Positions 18,221-28,435 of a stretch of DNA of 64,000 nt are shown in pieces; within the stretch, counting starts at the first letter, position 1, and every line of letters begins with the position of its first letter. The notes beneath the pieces were generated by a model, which had not been told where the DNA came from, did no database searches, and was given only the letters and a program-made list of their open reading frames with translations. The DNA is taken from positions 30,398-94,397 of the forward strand of contig DASZWQ010000114.1 in assembly GCA_035546535.1 (NCBI GenBank), given 5' to 3'. The stretch comes from Pirellulales bacterium (lineage in GTDB: Bacteria; Planctomycetota; Planctomycetia; Pirellulales; JACPPG01). The translations under genes were made by a program, and so were the position numbers.

Positions 18221-19042
18221 ATGGTTCGCTATCTGTGCAAACGCGCGAAATGGATGGCGCCGATTCAAACGCTTGTGATGTGGGCGGTTCTTTCCGGATG
18301 GGGGACTTCATGTGACGGGGCACAAGCTGCGCCGCCGTCCAGGAAGCCGGCTGCTGCAAGTTCCGCATCTGCTGCCGTGGCGAAACCGGCGACGCAAGCC
18401 GATGGCAAGGCGCCGGTCGCGGCGCCGAGCGCCGCGGAACTGGCCGCCCGCGAGCAAATCCTCAAGAGCGACCAATGGCGTGAAACGATCGAACGCTTCC
18501 AGGAATGGCTGACGAAGCAATCGCTTTACGATGCCGAGCAGGTTGCCCGCACGCGTTTGCGTCTCGAGGTGGGCATCAAGCGCATGACGGCCGCCCAGTT
18601 GCAGCGTTTCCTGGCGGAACTGCACACGAAGCTCGAGGTGCTAGAAAATCAGCATGCCATCGACGCGCAAGAATACCTCACCGAGACATTGTCGGTCGCG
18701 TCGCCGGTGTACGCCCGCAAGGTTCGTCAGCAATTGCCCGACGTGCTGTCGATGAATGCGACGCAAATCGACCAGAAGCTGGCAGCCGTCACGTCGAAGC
18801 GCGCGGCGACGGCCAAGATGCAGAAGACCTTTGACACTTCACGCCAGCGGATGATCGCCGCCAACGAGGCGCAAACCCGTTCCCGGCAACGGGAACAGGT
18901 GGCCGAAGGAGTGGATCGCGGCCCAGCGCCGAGAAACTACACCCCCGCGTCCGACTACTACCCGAACTATTATGACGCGTTCGACAACGGATTGGACGGC
19001 ATGGCCGGTGTGACGCTGCCCTTGAGCGGCGACCGCTTCTAA
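18221..19042 (+). CDS. Exported hypothetical protein, helical
   Basis: 273 residues, preceded by AAGGAG seven bases before the ATG. The N-terminus (hydrophobic stretch around residues 14-30 ending near a Cys, then an Ala/Pro-rich linker) looks like a signal peptide. Residues about 75-215 are charged and probably helical (REQILKSDQWRETIERFQEW, AAQLQRFLAELHTKLEVLE). The tail is aromatic (YYPNYYDAFDNG). No family is recognised. It begins 38 bp after the NTF2-like gene and could share its transcript. Confidence 0.65.
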   Translation: MVRYLCKRAKWMAPIQTLVMWAVLSGWGTSCDGAQAAPPSRKPAAASSASAAVAKPATQADGKAPVAAPSAAELAAREQILKSDQWRETIERFQEWLTKQSLYDAEQVARTRLRLEVGIKRMTAAQLQRFLAELHTKLEVLENQHAIDAQEYLTETLSVASPVYARKVRQQLPDVLSMNATQIDQKLAAVTSKRAATAKMQKTFDTSRQRMIAANEAQTRSRQREQVAEGVDRGPAPRNYTPASDYYPNYYDAFDNGLDGMAGVTLPLSGDRF

Positions 19043-19109
19043 GCCGGCCCGAGCGCTGGAATCGTAACGTCGGCGGCAGCCAAATCGCGCTGTGTCATGT
19101 GCCCCGTGC

Positions 19110-19140
19110 CATGCTTTTTCGGCGCAGCCGAAGAAGCATG
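19110..19140. terminator. Strong hairpin in the gap after the exported hypothetical
   Basis: CATGCTTTTTCGGC and GCCGAAGAAGCATG form a 14-bp stem with one mismatch and a 3-base loop. There is no T-run, so it may be a repeat or a bidirectional terminator-like structure between convergent genes. A second small hairpin, GGAACCTG/CAGGTTCC, lies at 19168-19184. Confidence 0.45.
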
Positions 19141-19307
19141 CCGACTCGGCCGCGAGCAACGCTCAACGGAACCTGCCAGGTTCCAACGCACCCGTCGCGC
19201 CAATTTACTTACAGGCGTGAATCCCGGACGCCGATCAAGACCTGCTTATTCGCCTAACGGCGAAAAAGTATGGCACAGCCGTGGTTGTTCCAACTCGCGC
19301 GGCGTGC

Positions 19308-19889
19308 TCAGTCGGTCAGCACCCAGTTGGCCCGCAGCATGTGCTTGCTGCGTTCGATCTCCTGCGGCGTCATGGGCGTTTGTTTCCGCAGAGCTTCTTG
19401 CACGCTCTTGGCCTGTGCCACGCTTGGCTCCTGCACCAGTCGGCAGATGCCATTGGCATCCTTGACGGCAAACCATGTCGGCTGAACCTGACCGTTGGCG
19501 GGATTCATGGCCGGCAGTCTCACGGTCAAGAAACCACCCAGGACCGGCTCGCGGTGGCGAATGATCACATAGCCGCGACCATTGCCGGTGATGCCCTGGA
19601 TCTCGGTCGCTCCGCCGGGAGCGGCCTTCACGGCAAAGTACTTGCCAGCGGGGATCGTGTAGCTCTCGGTCCAGGCGGCGCCGTCGGCGCGGTGCAGTTG
19701 AAACACGAACGGTTGGTCAGTCAGGTTGTAAATGCGCCCTTCGCCGACCGGCAGGTCCAGCTTGTCGGGCACATCCTGGGCCTTTGCGCTTGTTCCAGCC
19801 GTGGAAAGGATGGCTGCGGCGAATAGCGCGATCGCGCGTCGACCCGTTGCGCAGCGGATCGAAAGAGTCGTCACCTGTCGGGATATCAT
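19308..19889 (-). CDS. Exported hypothetical protein
   Basis: 193 residues from the ATG at 19889, chosen because AGGAG lies at good spacing upstream and a signal peptide follows directly (RAIALFAAAILSTAGTSAKA). The mature part is beta-rich (RIYNLTDQPFVFQLHRADG, YTIPAGKYFAVKA, GYVIIRHREPVLGGFLTV), then a short helical end (MTPQEIERSKHMLRANWVL). It has no recognised family or catalytic motif. It is monocistronic and converges with the gene ending at 19042. Confidence 0.65.
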   Translation of the reverse strand: MISRQVTTLSIRCATGRRAIALFAAAILSTAGTSAKAQDVPDKLDLPVGEGRIYNLTDQPFVFQLHRADGAAWTESYTIPAGKYFAVKAAPGGATEIQGITGNGRGYVIIRHREPVLGGFLTVRLPAMNPANGQVQPTWFAVKDANGICRLVQEPSVAQAKSVQEALRKQTPMTPQEIERSKHMLRANWVLTD

Positions 19890-20295
19890 GATTGGCTCCT
19901 GTCCCTTCTGAGTTTTGTATGCGAACGTTGCGGCCGCGGACTCCGACTGTGCATCGTCGGGCAAACGCGGTTTGCGACGATGGATGATTCGATTGGCAGA
20001 GGGTGCAAATCCGTTACGACCGCGCAGCGCCGCATAGGTGTCACGCCGCCCGTTTCCTTCCCGCAAGCATGGCACATATCTCGGCGCGTGCCAAAGCTTC
20101 TTGCATTTTGCCACTTTCCCAGCGGCAGGGCAAAAGTGGCGTTCTGCGGGGGCCTCGAACGCCCAGGCGGTCCGCGGTACAACCTAAACACGGGTGGAAT
20201 AAGCTTGGCGCGGCTGCCGAAAGGGAAAAAGCGGCATTCTCTCCCCGGGCGGTTTTTTACCCGACCCACGAATCGACCTACACAGGCGCTTCTTT
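19890..20295. other. 406-bp divergent intergenic region
   Basis: Lies between the minus-strand exported hypothetical and the plus-strand HAD gene. No gene or clear promoter pair was found. A possible hairpin at 20110-20140 pairs GCCACTTT with AAAGTGGC across a loop of about 14 bases. Confidence 0.4.
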
Positions 20296-20994
<699 letters not shown>

Positions 20995-21131
20995 TGCTCA
21001 ATCGGCCGTCGGGGTGGCACGCGGCGCTTTGATTTCGCGATGGCGGCGCCGGTTGCTATAGTTGCGGTCGCGGCAGGGCCGGCGGCGGCCGGTCGACGAT
21101 GCGCGAAAACCTCGTTCTCGGCAAGGTTCCC

Positions 21132-21692
21132 ATGAGCGCGCAACCGACGAAGCTTGATCCCCGCCAGCAACAGTTGGTCGATATTTGGGAGCGGCATATC
21201 GCGGCTGAATTCCAAACGCACAGCCTGGAAGAAACGCTCGCCACCATGGTTGCCGAGCCGGCCGTGAATCATGTGCCGATCTTGACCGGTGGAACGGGCG
21301 CGGCGGAGATCAGGCATTTTTATGGTACGTATTTCATCCCTTGCCAGCCGGCGGACGCAACTTTCGTCTTTGTTTCACGCACCGTCGGACGCGACCGGCT
21401 CGTCGATGAGCTGATTCACAAATTCACGCATGACATCGCAATGCCGTGGCTCTTGCCGGGCGTGCCGCCGACGGGCCGCAGCGTCGAACTGGCGGTGATC
21501 GTGGTCGTGGAGTTCGAAAAAGACAAAATCGCCCGCGAGCGAATCTACTGGGACCAGGCTTCGCTGCTGGTGCAGATAGGGTTATTGGATCCGAGGGGCT
21601 TGCCGGTCCGCGGCCGGGAAGTGGCGCGCAAGTTGCTCGATCCGAGCTTGCCCTGCAACACCCTGATTACCGATGGCACGGGCGGAGATTAA
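21132..21692 (+). CDS. NTF2-like / SnoaL-type protein
   Basis: 186 residues from the ATG at 21132, which has AAGG five bases upstream. An ATG 33 bases earlier would also be in frame. The sequence follows the SnoaL/NTF2-like pattern (VDIWERHIAAEFQTHSLEET, VNHVPILTGGTG, FYGTYFIPCQPAD, DELIHKFTHD, ELAVIVVVEFEKDKIARERI). This form is close to proteins often annotated as carboxymethylenebutenolidase-related or ester cyclase-like, but no active-site residue can be assigned. The gap to the next gene is 16 bp, so cotranscription is likely. Confidence 0.75.
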   Translation: MSAQPTKLDPRQQQLVDIWERHIAAEFQTHSLEETLATMVAEPAVNHVPILTGGTGAAEIRHFYGTYFIPCQPADATFVFVSRTVGRDRLVDELIHKFTHDIAMPWLLPGVPPTGRSVELAVIVVVEFEKDKIARERIYWDQASLLVQIGLLDPRGLPVRGREVARKLLDPSLPCNTLITDGTGGD

Positions 21693-21708
21693 CCGAGGGA
21701 AACATCGC

Positions 21709-24159
21709 ATGTCAGTGACTTGGACACTGCTGGTCCTGGCCGTTGCGGCGGCGCCGCCGCCGGATATCCCGTGGGCTGGCGAAGGCCGGCTTCGTGTGCT
21801 GCTGGAAGTGGATTCCGCGGGCAACAACGAGAGCCAACCGCAACCGGCCCGCGAGGCATCGGCGCGAACTGACGAGCGTCCGGCCGACGTGCGAATCGAA
21901 TTCGCCACGCTGCTTGCCGGGCAGGGCATCGAAGACCAGGTCGTCGACCCGGCTTCGATTCAGGTCATTCGGCACGAGGCGGCAACGGGCGCGCCCGAGC
22001 GGACTGGCTTGTTTGCCTTTGCCCGTGGCGAATTCGAGATTCCTTCTCGCTGGTACGACGCCACGATCCCTTATGAGTTCCCGGAGTGCAACATCAACTT
22101 GGCAACGAGCCAAGGGCGATTGCCGCGAACCAAGGAAACCCGCACCGGCTATTTTTACGAGTGCGTGGGCGAGGGCCGCGACGGCCACCTGGCATTTGTG
22201 CATCGCGATGACGGCAAGCCCGCGATTTACGGTCTGTACTTCGACACGATTCCCGCCGACAAGCTGCCCGACCGGCAGCCGCCGCGCGGTTTCGTCGGCG
22301 ACGGGTCGCATCGCTGCGAACCGATCGGCCACAGCACGACGGGCCTGATTCACAGCCGTATCGATGTCGTGGATTTCAACGGAGACAAGTTGCCGGATTT
22401 GCTCGTAGGGTGTAGCCGAGGATCGATCGTCTGGTACCCGAACGTCGGCCGCGCCGACGATTGGAAGTTCACTTGCTCCCGGCTGCTGGCGACGCGCGAC
22501 GGCGAGCCGATCGACGTCGGCTACGGTTCCACGCCACACGTCTGCGATTTCGACGCTGACGGAAAGCTCGATCTGCTCGTAGGTGGCGAGCGGAACCGCG
22601 TCGTGTGGTACCGCAACGTGGGCACGGCCACGGCGCCGGCCCTGGAATATCAGGGACTCGTCGAGGCCGAGGGTGAGCCACTCGAGCTGCCCGTAAAGCC
22701 GTGCCCCGAAGGGCCCGATATTTTCACGCTCGATTATTATCCGGTGCTGGAGACGGCCGATTGGGATGGCGACGGCGATCAAGATCTGTTGGCCGGTGGT
22801 TACGTCACGGGCCGCATTTACTGGTACGAGAATACAGCCGGCCCCGGCGCGCCCTGGCAATTGCATCTCGCCGGCGAACTTTCGGCCGATGGCGAGCCGC
22901 TGGATGTCGGCTGGGCGGCGGCGCCGGGCGTGGCCGACGTCGATGGCGACGGCGACCTCGATCTGTTCACCGGCTGCATGCTCATGACGGCCGGCGGCGG
23001 CGATAGCATCAGCGACAAGAAGTTCCTCTGGTTCTTCGAGAACGTGGGCACGCCGCGCGAACCGCGGCTGCACGCGCGAAGCATGCCACATCGCGGAGAC
23101 TTTCCCGTGGCTGCGATGGCCACACCGCGCTTGGTCGATTTCACCGGCGACGGCCTGGCGGACATCATCGCCAGTTCCGGCGAACGGATTTATTTCTTCC
23201 GCAACGTGGGGACACGAACCGAACCCATCTTCGAGGCACACCGCGACTGGATGCCCGGCGTTTGGAACAACGCGCCACTGGCAGGCACCCAATTCTTCGA
23301 TTACGACGGCGATGGTCGGCTCGATGGCGTCGACGGTCCGCGCGTTTATCGAAACACCGGTCGTGGCAGCCCCGGCATCTTTGCCAGCCCGATTTCTTTA
23401 TTGCAGCCGGGCCAGAAGATCGACCACCTCTCGGGCATTGGCGACGACTGGACATTTCAGCGTCTCTACGACCTGGACGACGACGGCACATTCGACTTGC
23501 TCGATGCCGATCACGCTGGACACATCTGGTGGCATCGCAACCGCGGCACAGCCAAGGCATGCGATTTCGACACGACCGGCGTACGGCTGAACCTCGCCGA
23601 CGGCACGCCGCTTACCGTCGGCGGCAAGCGAACCGGCTTCGACGCCTTGCAGGGAGCCCGCGCCACTTATACCGCCGGCGACTTCGACGGCGACGGCCAT
23701 GCCGATCTTGTGACCACCGATACCTTCGGCGACGTGGTTTATTTTCAGCAAGCGCCCCGCGGCGGCGCGGATACAAAAGTTCCCACATTCGAACCGGGCA
23801 AGAAGATCGCCAAGCTGCGCATCCGCGGCGTGCCCACGGCTTGCGATTGGAACGGTGACGGCCGATTGGACATCGTCGCCGGTTCGAGCGCCGCGGACGT
23901 GGTGGTCATACTCGGCAAACGCGCGGGTGATGTGGCAACGCGTGAAGGCGCGACATTCGACGAGCCGGCGCCAATCAAGCTGCCACCAGCGCCCGATGGC
24001 GCCGGCGCGCCCTTGGTCGTTACCGATTTTAACGGCGACGGCGACCTGGATATCATCCTGCACACGGCCTACGCCTACACGTGCTTTTACGAGCGTTCCT
24101 TCATCGACCGCGGTTATGCACGGGGGCACGTGGTGGCCCTGCAAACCAAGCCAAAGTAG
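21709..24159 (+). CDS. Exported FG-GAP/VCBS repeat protein
   Basis: 816 residues from the ATG at 21709, which has GAGGG upstream and opens a short hydrophobic signal (VTWTLLVLAVAAAP). About ten FG-GAP/VCBS units carry calcium-binding DxDxDG-type loops, for example DFNGDKLPDLLVG, DFDADGKLDLLVG, DWDGDGDQDLLAG, DVDGDGDLDLFTG, DYDGDGRLDG and DFNGDGDLDIIL. Together they should fold as an integrin-like beta-propeller. Proteins of this kind are very common in planctomycetes; most have no known ligand. It sits directly after the NTF2-like gene. Confidence 0.88.
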   Translation: MSVTWTLLVLAVAAAPPPDIPWAGEGRLRVLLEVDSAGNNESQPQPAREASARTDERPADVRIEFATLLAGQGIEDQVVDPASIQVIRHEAATGAPERTGLFAFARGEFEIPSRWYDATIPYEFPECNINLATSQGRLPRTKETRTGYFYECVGEGRDGHLAFVHRDDGKPAIYGLYFDTIPADKLPDRQPPRGFVGDGSHRCEPIGHSTTGLIHSRIDVVDFNGDKLPDLLVGCSRGSIVWYPNVGRADDWKFTCSRLLATRDGEPIDVGYGSTPHVCDFDADGKLDLLVGGERNRVVWYRNVGTATAPALEYQGLVEAEGEPLELPVKPCPEGPDIFTLDYYPVLETADWDGDGDQDLLAGGYVTGRIYWYENTAGPGAPWQLHLAGELSADGEPLDVGWAAAPGVADVDGDGDLDLFTGCMLMTAGGGDSISDKKFLWFFENVGTPREPRLHARSMPHRGDFPVAAMATPRLVDFTGDGLADIIASSGERIYFFRNVGTRTEPIFEAHRDWMPGVWNNAPLAGTQFFDYDGDGRLDGVDGPRVYRNTGRGSPGIFASPISLLQPGQKIDHLSGIGDDWTFQRLYDLDDDGTFDLLDADHAGHIWWHRNRGTAKACDFDTTGVRLNLADGTPLTVGGKRTGFDALQGARATYTAGDFDGDGHADLVTTDTFGDVVYFQQAPRGGADTKVPTFEPGKKIAKLRIRGVPTACDWNGDGRLDIVAGSSAADVVVILGKRAGDVATREGATFDEPAPIKLPPAPDGAGAPLVVTDFNGDGDLDIILHTAYAYTCFYERSFIDRGYARGHVVALQTKPK

Positions 24160-24353
24160 CGCGTAGCCGTCCGGTACAGGGGTCTGGTCACAGGGGCATA
24201 AAAGATCCTTGCCGAAACGTTAGCTAACACGTCGCAATCGCCTTGGCGGCCAGCGTGAAAATCGCCGCATAACAGGCTAGACTTGTGCGGCGACGCCGGA
24301 GCAGCCGCCCGCCTCCGCACCTTTCCCGGCGGCATTTCGTAAAGAAAACCGTC

Positions 24354-25481
24354 ATGCGATCCGTTCTGATTCTGTCCTGTCTCGGCGCGGCATTCTCGCT
24401 GAGCGCCGCGCGCGCGGACGATGGTTGGCTTAACCAGCGCGTCTACCTGAAGGTGAACGCCCGGCCGAAATTGCAAAACCGCGCCTTCGCGTGGAACGAT
24501 ATCACGGTCCCGGCAAAGATCACGCAAGTCAACGGCGACTGGCTGTGGGTCGGCAGCGCTTGGGTCCGATCGAGCGAAGTCGTCAAGGAAGCTGACGGCG
24601 TCACGTACTACAACAAAGTCATGCGGGAGTCGCCGGACAACCTCACGGCCTTGTTGTATCGCGGCGTGAGCTTTCGCATGAAGCGCGATTTCGCGAACGC
24701 CATCAAGGATTTCACCGAGGTGATTCGCCTCGATCCTTCGTCGGCCTCGGCGTATGCCGAACGCGCCGCGACCTACGACCACCTGCATCAATACGACAAG
24801 TCCGTGGCCGACCTTAATCAGGCGATCCGCCTGACGCCAGACGTGGCGGTGTTCTACAACAACCGCGGTTGTTCGACGCGCGGGCTAGGCACTTATGCCA
24901 GGGCCAAAGCCGATTTCGACGAAGCAATACGTCTCGACCCGAAAATGGCGATAGCATATTCCAATCGTGGCGTGAACTGGATGCTGCAGGAGGAATACGA
25001 TCGGGCGATGGCTGACTACAACAAAGCACTCGCCATCGATCCGACAATGGTCTACGCCTACGACGGCCGTGGATACGTCTGGAGCAAGCGCGGCCACTAT
25101 CAAGAGGCGCTGCACGACTGGGACGAATCGATCCGGCTCGCGCCGGACGAGCCCGGCGGCTATCATAACAAGGCCCGGCTGTACGCCACGTGCATGTCGT
25201 TGGGCCACCGTGACGGTAAGCTGGCGCTCGAGAACGCTAAGCAAGCGTGCGAGCTGGATCACTGGGAAAACTGGCAATATGTCTCCAGCCTGGCCGCGGC
25301 TTACGCGGAACTCGGCCAGTTCGACAAGGCCATCGAGTGGCAGAAGAAGGCGATTGCCATGGACATTCAGCCCGAACTCAGCGACGAGAAGAACCAGACC
25401 GAACGCCTGCAGGCCTACGAGTCCGGTCGAGCGTTTAGCGATCCTGAAATTCCTGAAGAGGCGGAAGAAACGGGGCCATGA
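24354..25481 (+). CDS. Exported TPR-repeat protein, first of a tandem pair
   Basis: 375 residues from the ATG at 24354, followed by a signal peptide (SVLILSCLGAAFSLSAARA). Residues about 25-75 look like a small SH3-like domain (LNQRVYLKVNARPKL, VNGDWLWVGSAWVRSSEV). Then come about six TPR units (IKDFTEVIRLDPSSASAYAE, YNNRGCSTRGL, IAYSNRGVNWML, YDGRGYVWSKRG). The C-terminal region, with YHNKARLYATCMSLGHRDG, is almost identical to that of the next gene. Its stop overlaps the next start in ATGA, implying translational coupling. Probably a periplasmic scaffold; the partner is unknown. Confidence 0.85.
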   Translation: MRSVLILSCLGAAFSLSAARADDGWLNQRVYLKVNARPKLQNRAFAWNDITVPAKITQVNGDWLWVGSAWVRSSEVVKEADGVTYYNKVMRESPDNLTALLYRGVSFRMKRDFANAIKDFTEVIRLDPSSASAYAERAATYDHLHQYDKSVADLNQAIRLTPDVAVFYNNRGCSTRGLGTYARAKADFDEAIRLDPKMAIAYSNRGVNWMLQEEYDRAMADYNKALAIDPTMVYAYDGRGYVWSKRGHYQEALHDWDESIRLAPDEPGGYHNKARLYATCMSLGHRDGKLALENAKQACELDHWENWQYVSSLAAAYAELGQFDKAIEWQKKAIAMDIQPELSDEKNQTERLQAYESGRAFSDPEIPEEAEETGP

Positions 25482-26635
25482 AGATGTCACTGTCGAATAT
25501 CGCGAAACGGACCTTTCTGCTCGCGCTTGCGGTTTTACTGGCCCAAGACGTATCGCGGGCCATCGCCGCCGAGGATACCTGGCTGGGCCAAACGGTCTTC
25601 ATCAAGGAAACCGCCAAACCCAAACTCGGCAACAAGGTGATCCCGTGGAACGAGGTGGGCATGCCCGCCACGATCACCAAGGTCGACGGCGATTGGCTAT
25701 GGGTCGGCAAAGCGTGGGTGCGCACGGGCGAAGTCGTGCGCCGCGACGACGCGCCGATCTATTACGCGACGGTGCTGAAACGCGATCCGAGCGCGGCCTA
25801 CGCCTATATGTTGCGCGGTGTGGCCTGGCGATTGAAACGCGACTATGAAAATGCCCTGCGCGATTTTACCGAGGCGATCCGCCTCGAACCCGACGCTCAT
25901 ATCGCTTATCAGGCCCGGGCCGCGGTCTATCACCAGATGCAGGAATACGAAAAGGCCCTGGCCGATATTTCGGAAGCCATTCGCCTGGCGCCGAACGTCG
26001 GGCTGTATTACAGCGACCGCGGCTGCATCTACAAGAGCCTGGGCAACTATCCCAAGGCGCGCGAGCAATTCGACGAAGCGGTGCGCATCAATCCAAAGCT
26101 GGCCCTGGCCTTTGCCAACCGCGGCGTGAACTGGTTCATCGAAAAGCAGTACGACAAGGCGATGGCCGACTGCGACAAGGCGCTGTCGATCGACAACAAG
26201 CTCACGTTCGCCTACAACCAACGCGGCTACGTGTGGAGCAAGCAGGGGCACTACGCGCAAGCACTGAAAGATTGGGACGAATCGATTCGCATCGCTCCCT
26301 TCGAGCCCGGCGGCTACCACAACAAGGCGCGGCTGTACGCTACCTGCATGTCGCTGGGACATCGCGACGGCCAAATGGCGCTCGAAAATGCCCGGAAGGC
26401 CTGCGAGCTGGACCACTGGGAAGAATGGCGCTACGTGGCGTGCCTGGCTGCCGCTTACGCGGAGCTCGGCAAATTCGACGAAGCCATCGAATGGCAGAAC
26501 AAAGCCATCGCCATGAACAAGCATCCCGAGCGTCGCGACACCGTCGAACAGCAGGAGCGGCTCAAGCTCTACGAAGCCGGCATGCCGTTTCGCGACCCGG
26601 AGATTTCGGAAGACGAATCGGACTCATCAGGTTAA
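25478..26635 (+). CDS. Exported TPR-repeat protein, second of a tandem pair
   Basis: 385 residues, starting inside the stop of the previous gene (ATGA). It has the same plan: signal peptide (FLLALAVLLAQDVSRAIAA), SH3-like domain (VDGDWLWVGKAWVRTGEVV), about six TPR units and the conserved YHNKARLYATCMSLGHRDG segment. The two proteins are clear paralogues from a tandem duplication. They diverge most in the signal peptide and the acidic C-terminal tail (ISEDESDSSG). It converges with the SDR gene, leaving only four bases between them. Confidence 0.85.
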   Translation: MKMSLSNIAKRTFLLALAVLLAQDVSRAIAAEDTWLGQTVFIKETAKPKLGNKVIPWNEVGMPATITKVDGDWLWVGKAWVRTGEVVRRDDAPIYYATVLKRDPSAAYAYMLRGVAWRLKRDYENALRDFTEAIRLEPDAHIAYQARAAVYHQMQEYEKALADISEAIRLAPNVGLYYSDRGCIYKSLGNYPKAREQFDEAVRINPKLALAFANRGVNWFIEKQYDKAMADCDKALSIDNKLTFAYNQRGYVWSKQGHYAQALKDWDESIRIAPFEPGGYHNKARLYATCMSLGHRDGQMALENARKACELDHWEEWRYVACLAAAYAELGKFDEAIEWQNKAIAMNKHPERRDTVEQQERLKLYEAGMPFRDPEISEDESDSSG

Positions 26636-26639
26636 AGGC

Positions 26640-27422
26640 CTATTCGGCCGGCGGAACACCCAACGATTTACCACCATCGATCGCGATCATGGTACCGGTG
26701 ACCATCGCCGCGGCATCGCTCGCCAGGTACAGGATGGCCTGGGCGACTTCCTCAGGCGCGATCATGCGGCCGAATGCCTTGGCCAAGGGGCTGGCGGCGA
26801 TGAACTTTCGGGCCGTCGCTTCGCGGTCGGTCGCCGCTGCCAGGTCAGCATTCATCATGCCCGTGTCCCCGACGGGGCCGGGACAGACGGCATTCACGCG
26901 AATGCGATCGCGCGCATGGCACAGAGCCAGGCTGCGCACCATGCCCAGCAGGGCCATTTTGCTGGTGGAATAAACGGGATCGTGTGCGCGCGGCAGAATG
27001 CCGGCGTTGCTCGAGGTGACGACGATCGCGCCGCCGCCGGCGGCGCGCAGGTGCGGAATGGAATACCGCGCCAACAGGAACGTGGCCTTGAAATTCGTGT
27101 CCATCACGGCATCCCATTCAGCCTCGCTCACGTCGGGAATCTGTTTCACAAGGCCGACACCGGCGTTGCTGATCACGATGTCCAGGCGCCCCTGTTCGCC
27201 GACGGCCTGGTCCACGAGTTGCCGTATATCGACTTCGCGCCGCACATCGCAAGTCCGCTCGCGAATGCCGAGCCGTGCAAAGGTCGCGGCATTTGTTTCA
27301 TCTTCCCGCACGTCACCAGTGAAGACCTTTGCCCCCTCGCGAGCTAGCGCCAGGGCTGTTGCCCGGCCGATGCCGCTTGCGCCACCCGTTACGATGGCCA
27401 CGCGTCCCGCCAAGGAATTCAT
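26640..27422 (-). CDS. SDR-family NAD(P)-dependent oxidoreductase
   Basis: 260 residues. Cofactor motif TGGASGIG at 12-19, NAG at 86-88, catalytic Ser at 137 or 138, and YSTSK with Y151 and K155. The layout is a classical short-chain dehydrogenase of standard length. D37 after the second strand (FTGDVRE) favours NAD over NADP, by family knowledge. The C-terminal segment (GRMIAPEEVAQAILYLASDA) is the common SDR signature. The substrate is unknown; the nearest divergent gene, an amidohydrolase-like protein, does not identify it. Confidence 0.9.
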   Translation of the reverse strand: MNSLAGRVAIVTGGASGIGRATALALAREGAKVFTGDVREDETNAATFARLGIRERTCDVRREVDIRQLVDQAVGEQGRLDIVISNAGVGLVKQIPDVSEAEWDAVMDTNFKATFLLARYSIPHLRAAGGGAIVVTSSNAGILPRAHDPVYSTSKMALLGMVRSLALCHARDRIRVNAVCPGPVGDTGMMNADLAAATDREATARKFIAASPLAKAFGRMIAPEEVAQAILYLASDAAAMVTGTMIAIDGGKSLGVPPAE

Positions 27423-27590
27423 AACACCTCCGCTTGAGAATCAGCTGACCCGCGGCCGCGGATCTTCCGCACCAACTTAACAATTGTCGCCGGCGGTTGC
27501 TTGCTTCCAGGCGGAGGGGCCGTCTACGATTGTGCGCACCATGGTTGACCGTCCTTGACCCGGTCTTGATTCATCCGAAGAGGCTTCCAT

Positions 27591-28430
27591 ATGCCCGACC
27601 CGCAGGTCCCCATCATCGACGCCTGGGCAAATCCGGCGATCAAAGAGATGTCAGAATCCGTGCCCGAGATCGCCCGCCTCTTTCGCCAGTCGGGCGCGAC
27701 GCATCTTTTGGAAACGGGCGTAAGCGCCGAAGAAATGGTGGGCATGATGGACGCGGCCGGCATCGAACGGCTGTGCATGACCACCTGGGCACGGCCGGGC
27801 ATCTCGATCACCAGCAATGATCGCATCGCCGAGTTTACGCGCGCCTATCCCGAGCGATTCGTAGGCGTGGCGGCCGTGAATCTCGAAAAGCCGGTCGAAG
27901 CCGTGCGCGAGCTGGATCGTGCCGTGCGCGAGCTGGGTTTCAAGGCGCTGCGCGTCATTCCCTGGCTGTGGAACCGGCCTCCTAACGACAAGCTCTACTA
28001 TCCGCTCTATGTGAAGTGCATCGAGCTGGATATTCCGTTTTGCACGCAGGTCGGCCACACCGGGCCCTTGATGCCCTCGGAGCCGGGCCGGCCGATCCCG
28101 TACATCGACGAAGTGGCGCTGACCTTTCCCGAGTTGCGCATCCTGGGCGGGCACATCGGCTATCCATGGACCGACGAAATGATCGCACTCGCCTGGAAGC
28201 ACGAGCACGTGTACATCGACACGAGCGCGTACCTGCCGCGCTACTACCCGCCGCAACTGGTTCACTTCATGAACACCTACGGCGCGGACAAGGTGCTCTT
28301 TGGCACGAATTTTCCGATGTTGTCCCTGGAAAAATGCGCCGCCCAGGCTCGCGAGCTGCCGCTCAAACCCGAGGCCAAGGGAAAGTTCTTGCGCGAGAAC
28401 GCGCTCCGGGTCTACAAGTTGGACCGTTGA
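27591..28430 (+). CDS. Amidohydrolase-family TIM-barrel protein lacking the HxH metal motif
   Basis: 279 residues with the amidohydrolase-2 pattern: strand-end motifs QVGHTG (H156) and GGHIGYPW (H188), and ARVYKLDR-like C-terminal helices. The usual N-terminal HxH is replaced by DAWAN (residues 10-14). The late-strand Asp of GSDxP is replaced by N240 in GTNFPM. A metal-dependent hydrolase mechanism is therefore doubtful. It may be a variant decarboxylase/hydratase, a different metal arrangement or a non-catalytic protein. Related DAWAN-type proteins occur in other bacteria, so this is probably a subfamily trait. Confidence 0.8.
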   Translation: MPDPQVPIIDAWANPAIKEMSESVPEIARLFRQSGATHLLETGVSAEEMVGMMDAAGIERLCMTTWARPGISITSNDRIAEFTRAYPERFVGVAAVNLEKPVEAVRELDRAVRELGFKALRVIPWLWNRPPNDKLYYPLYVKCIELDIPFCTQVGHTGPLMPSEPGRPIPYIDEVALTFPELRILGGHIGYPWTDEMIALAWKHEHVYIDTSAYLPRYYPPQLVHFMNTYGADKVLFGTNFPMLSLEKCAAQARELPLKPEAKGKFLRENALRVYKLDR

Positions 28431-28435
28431 AAGAC

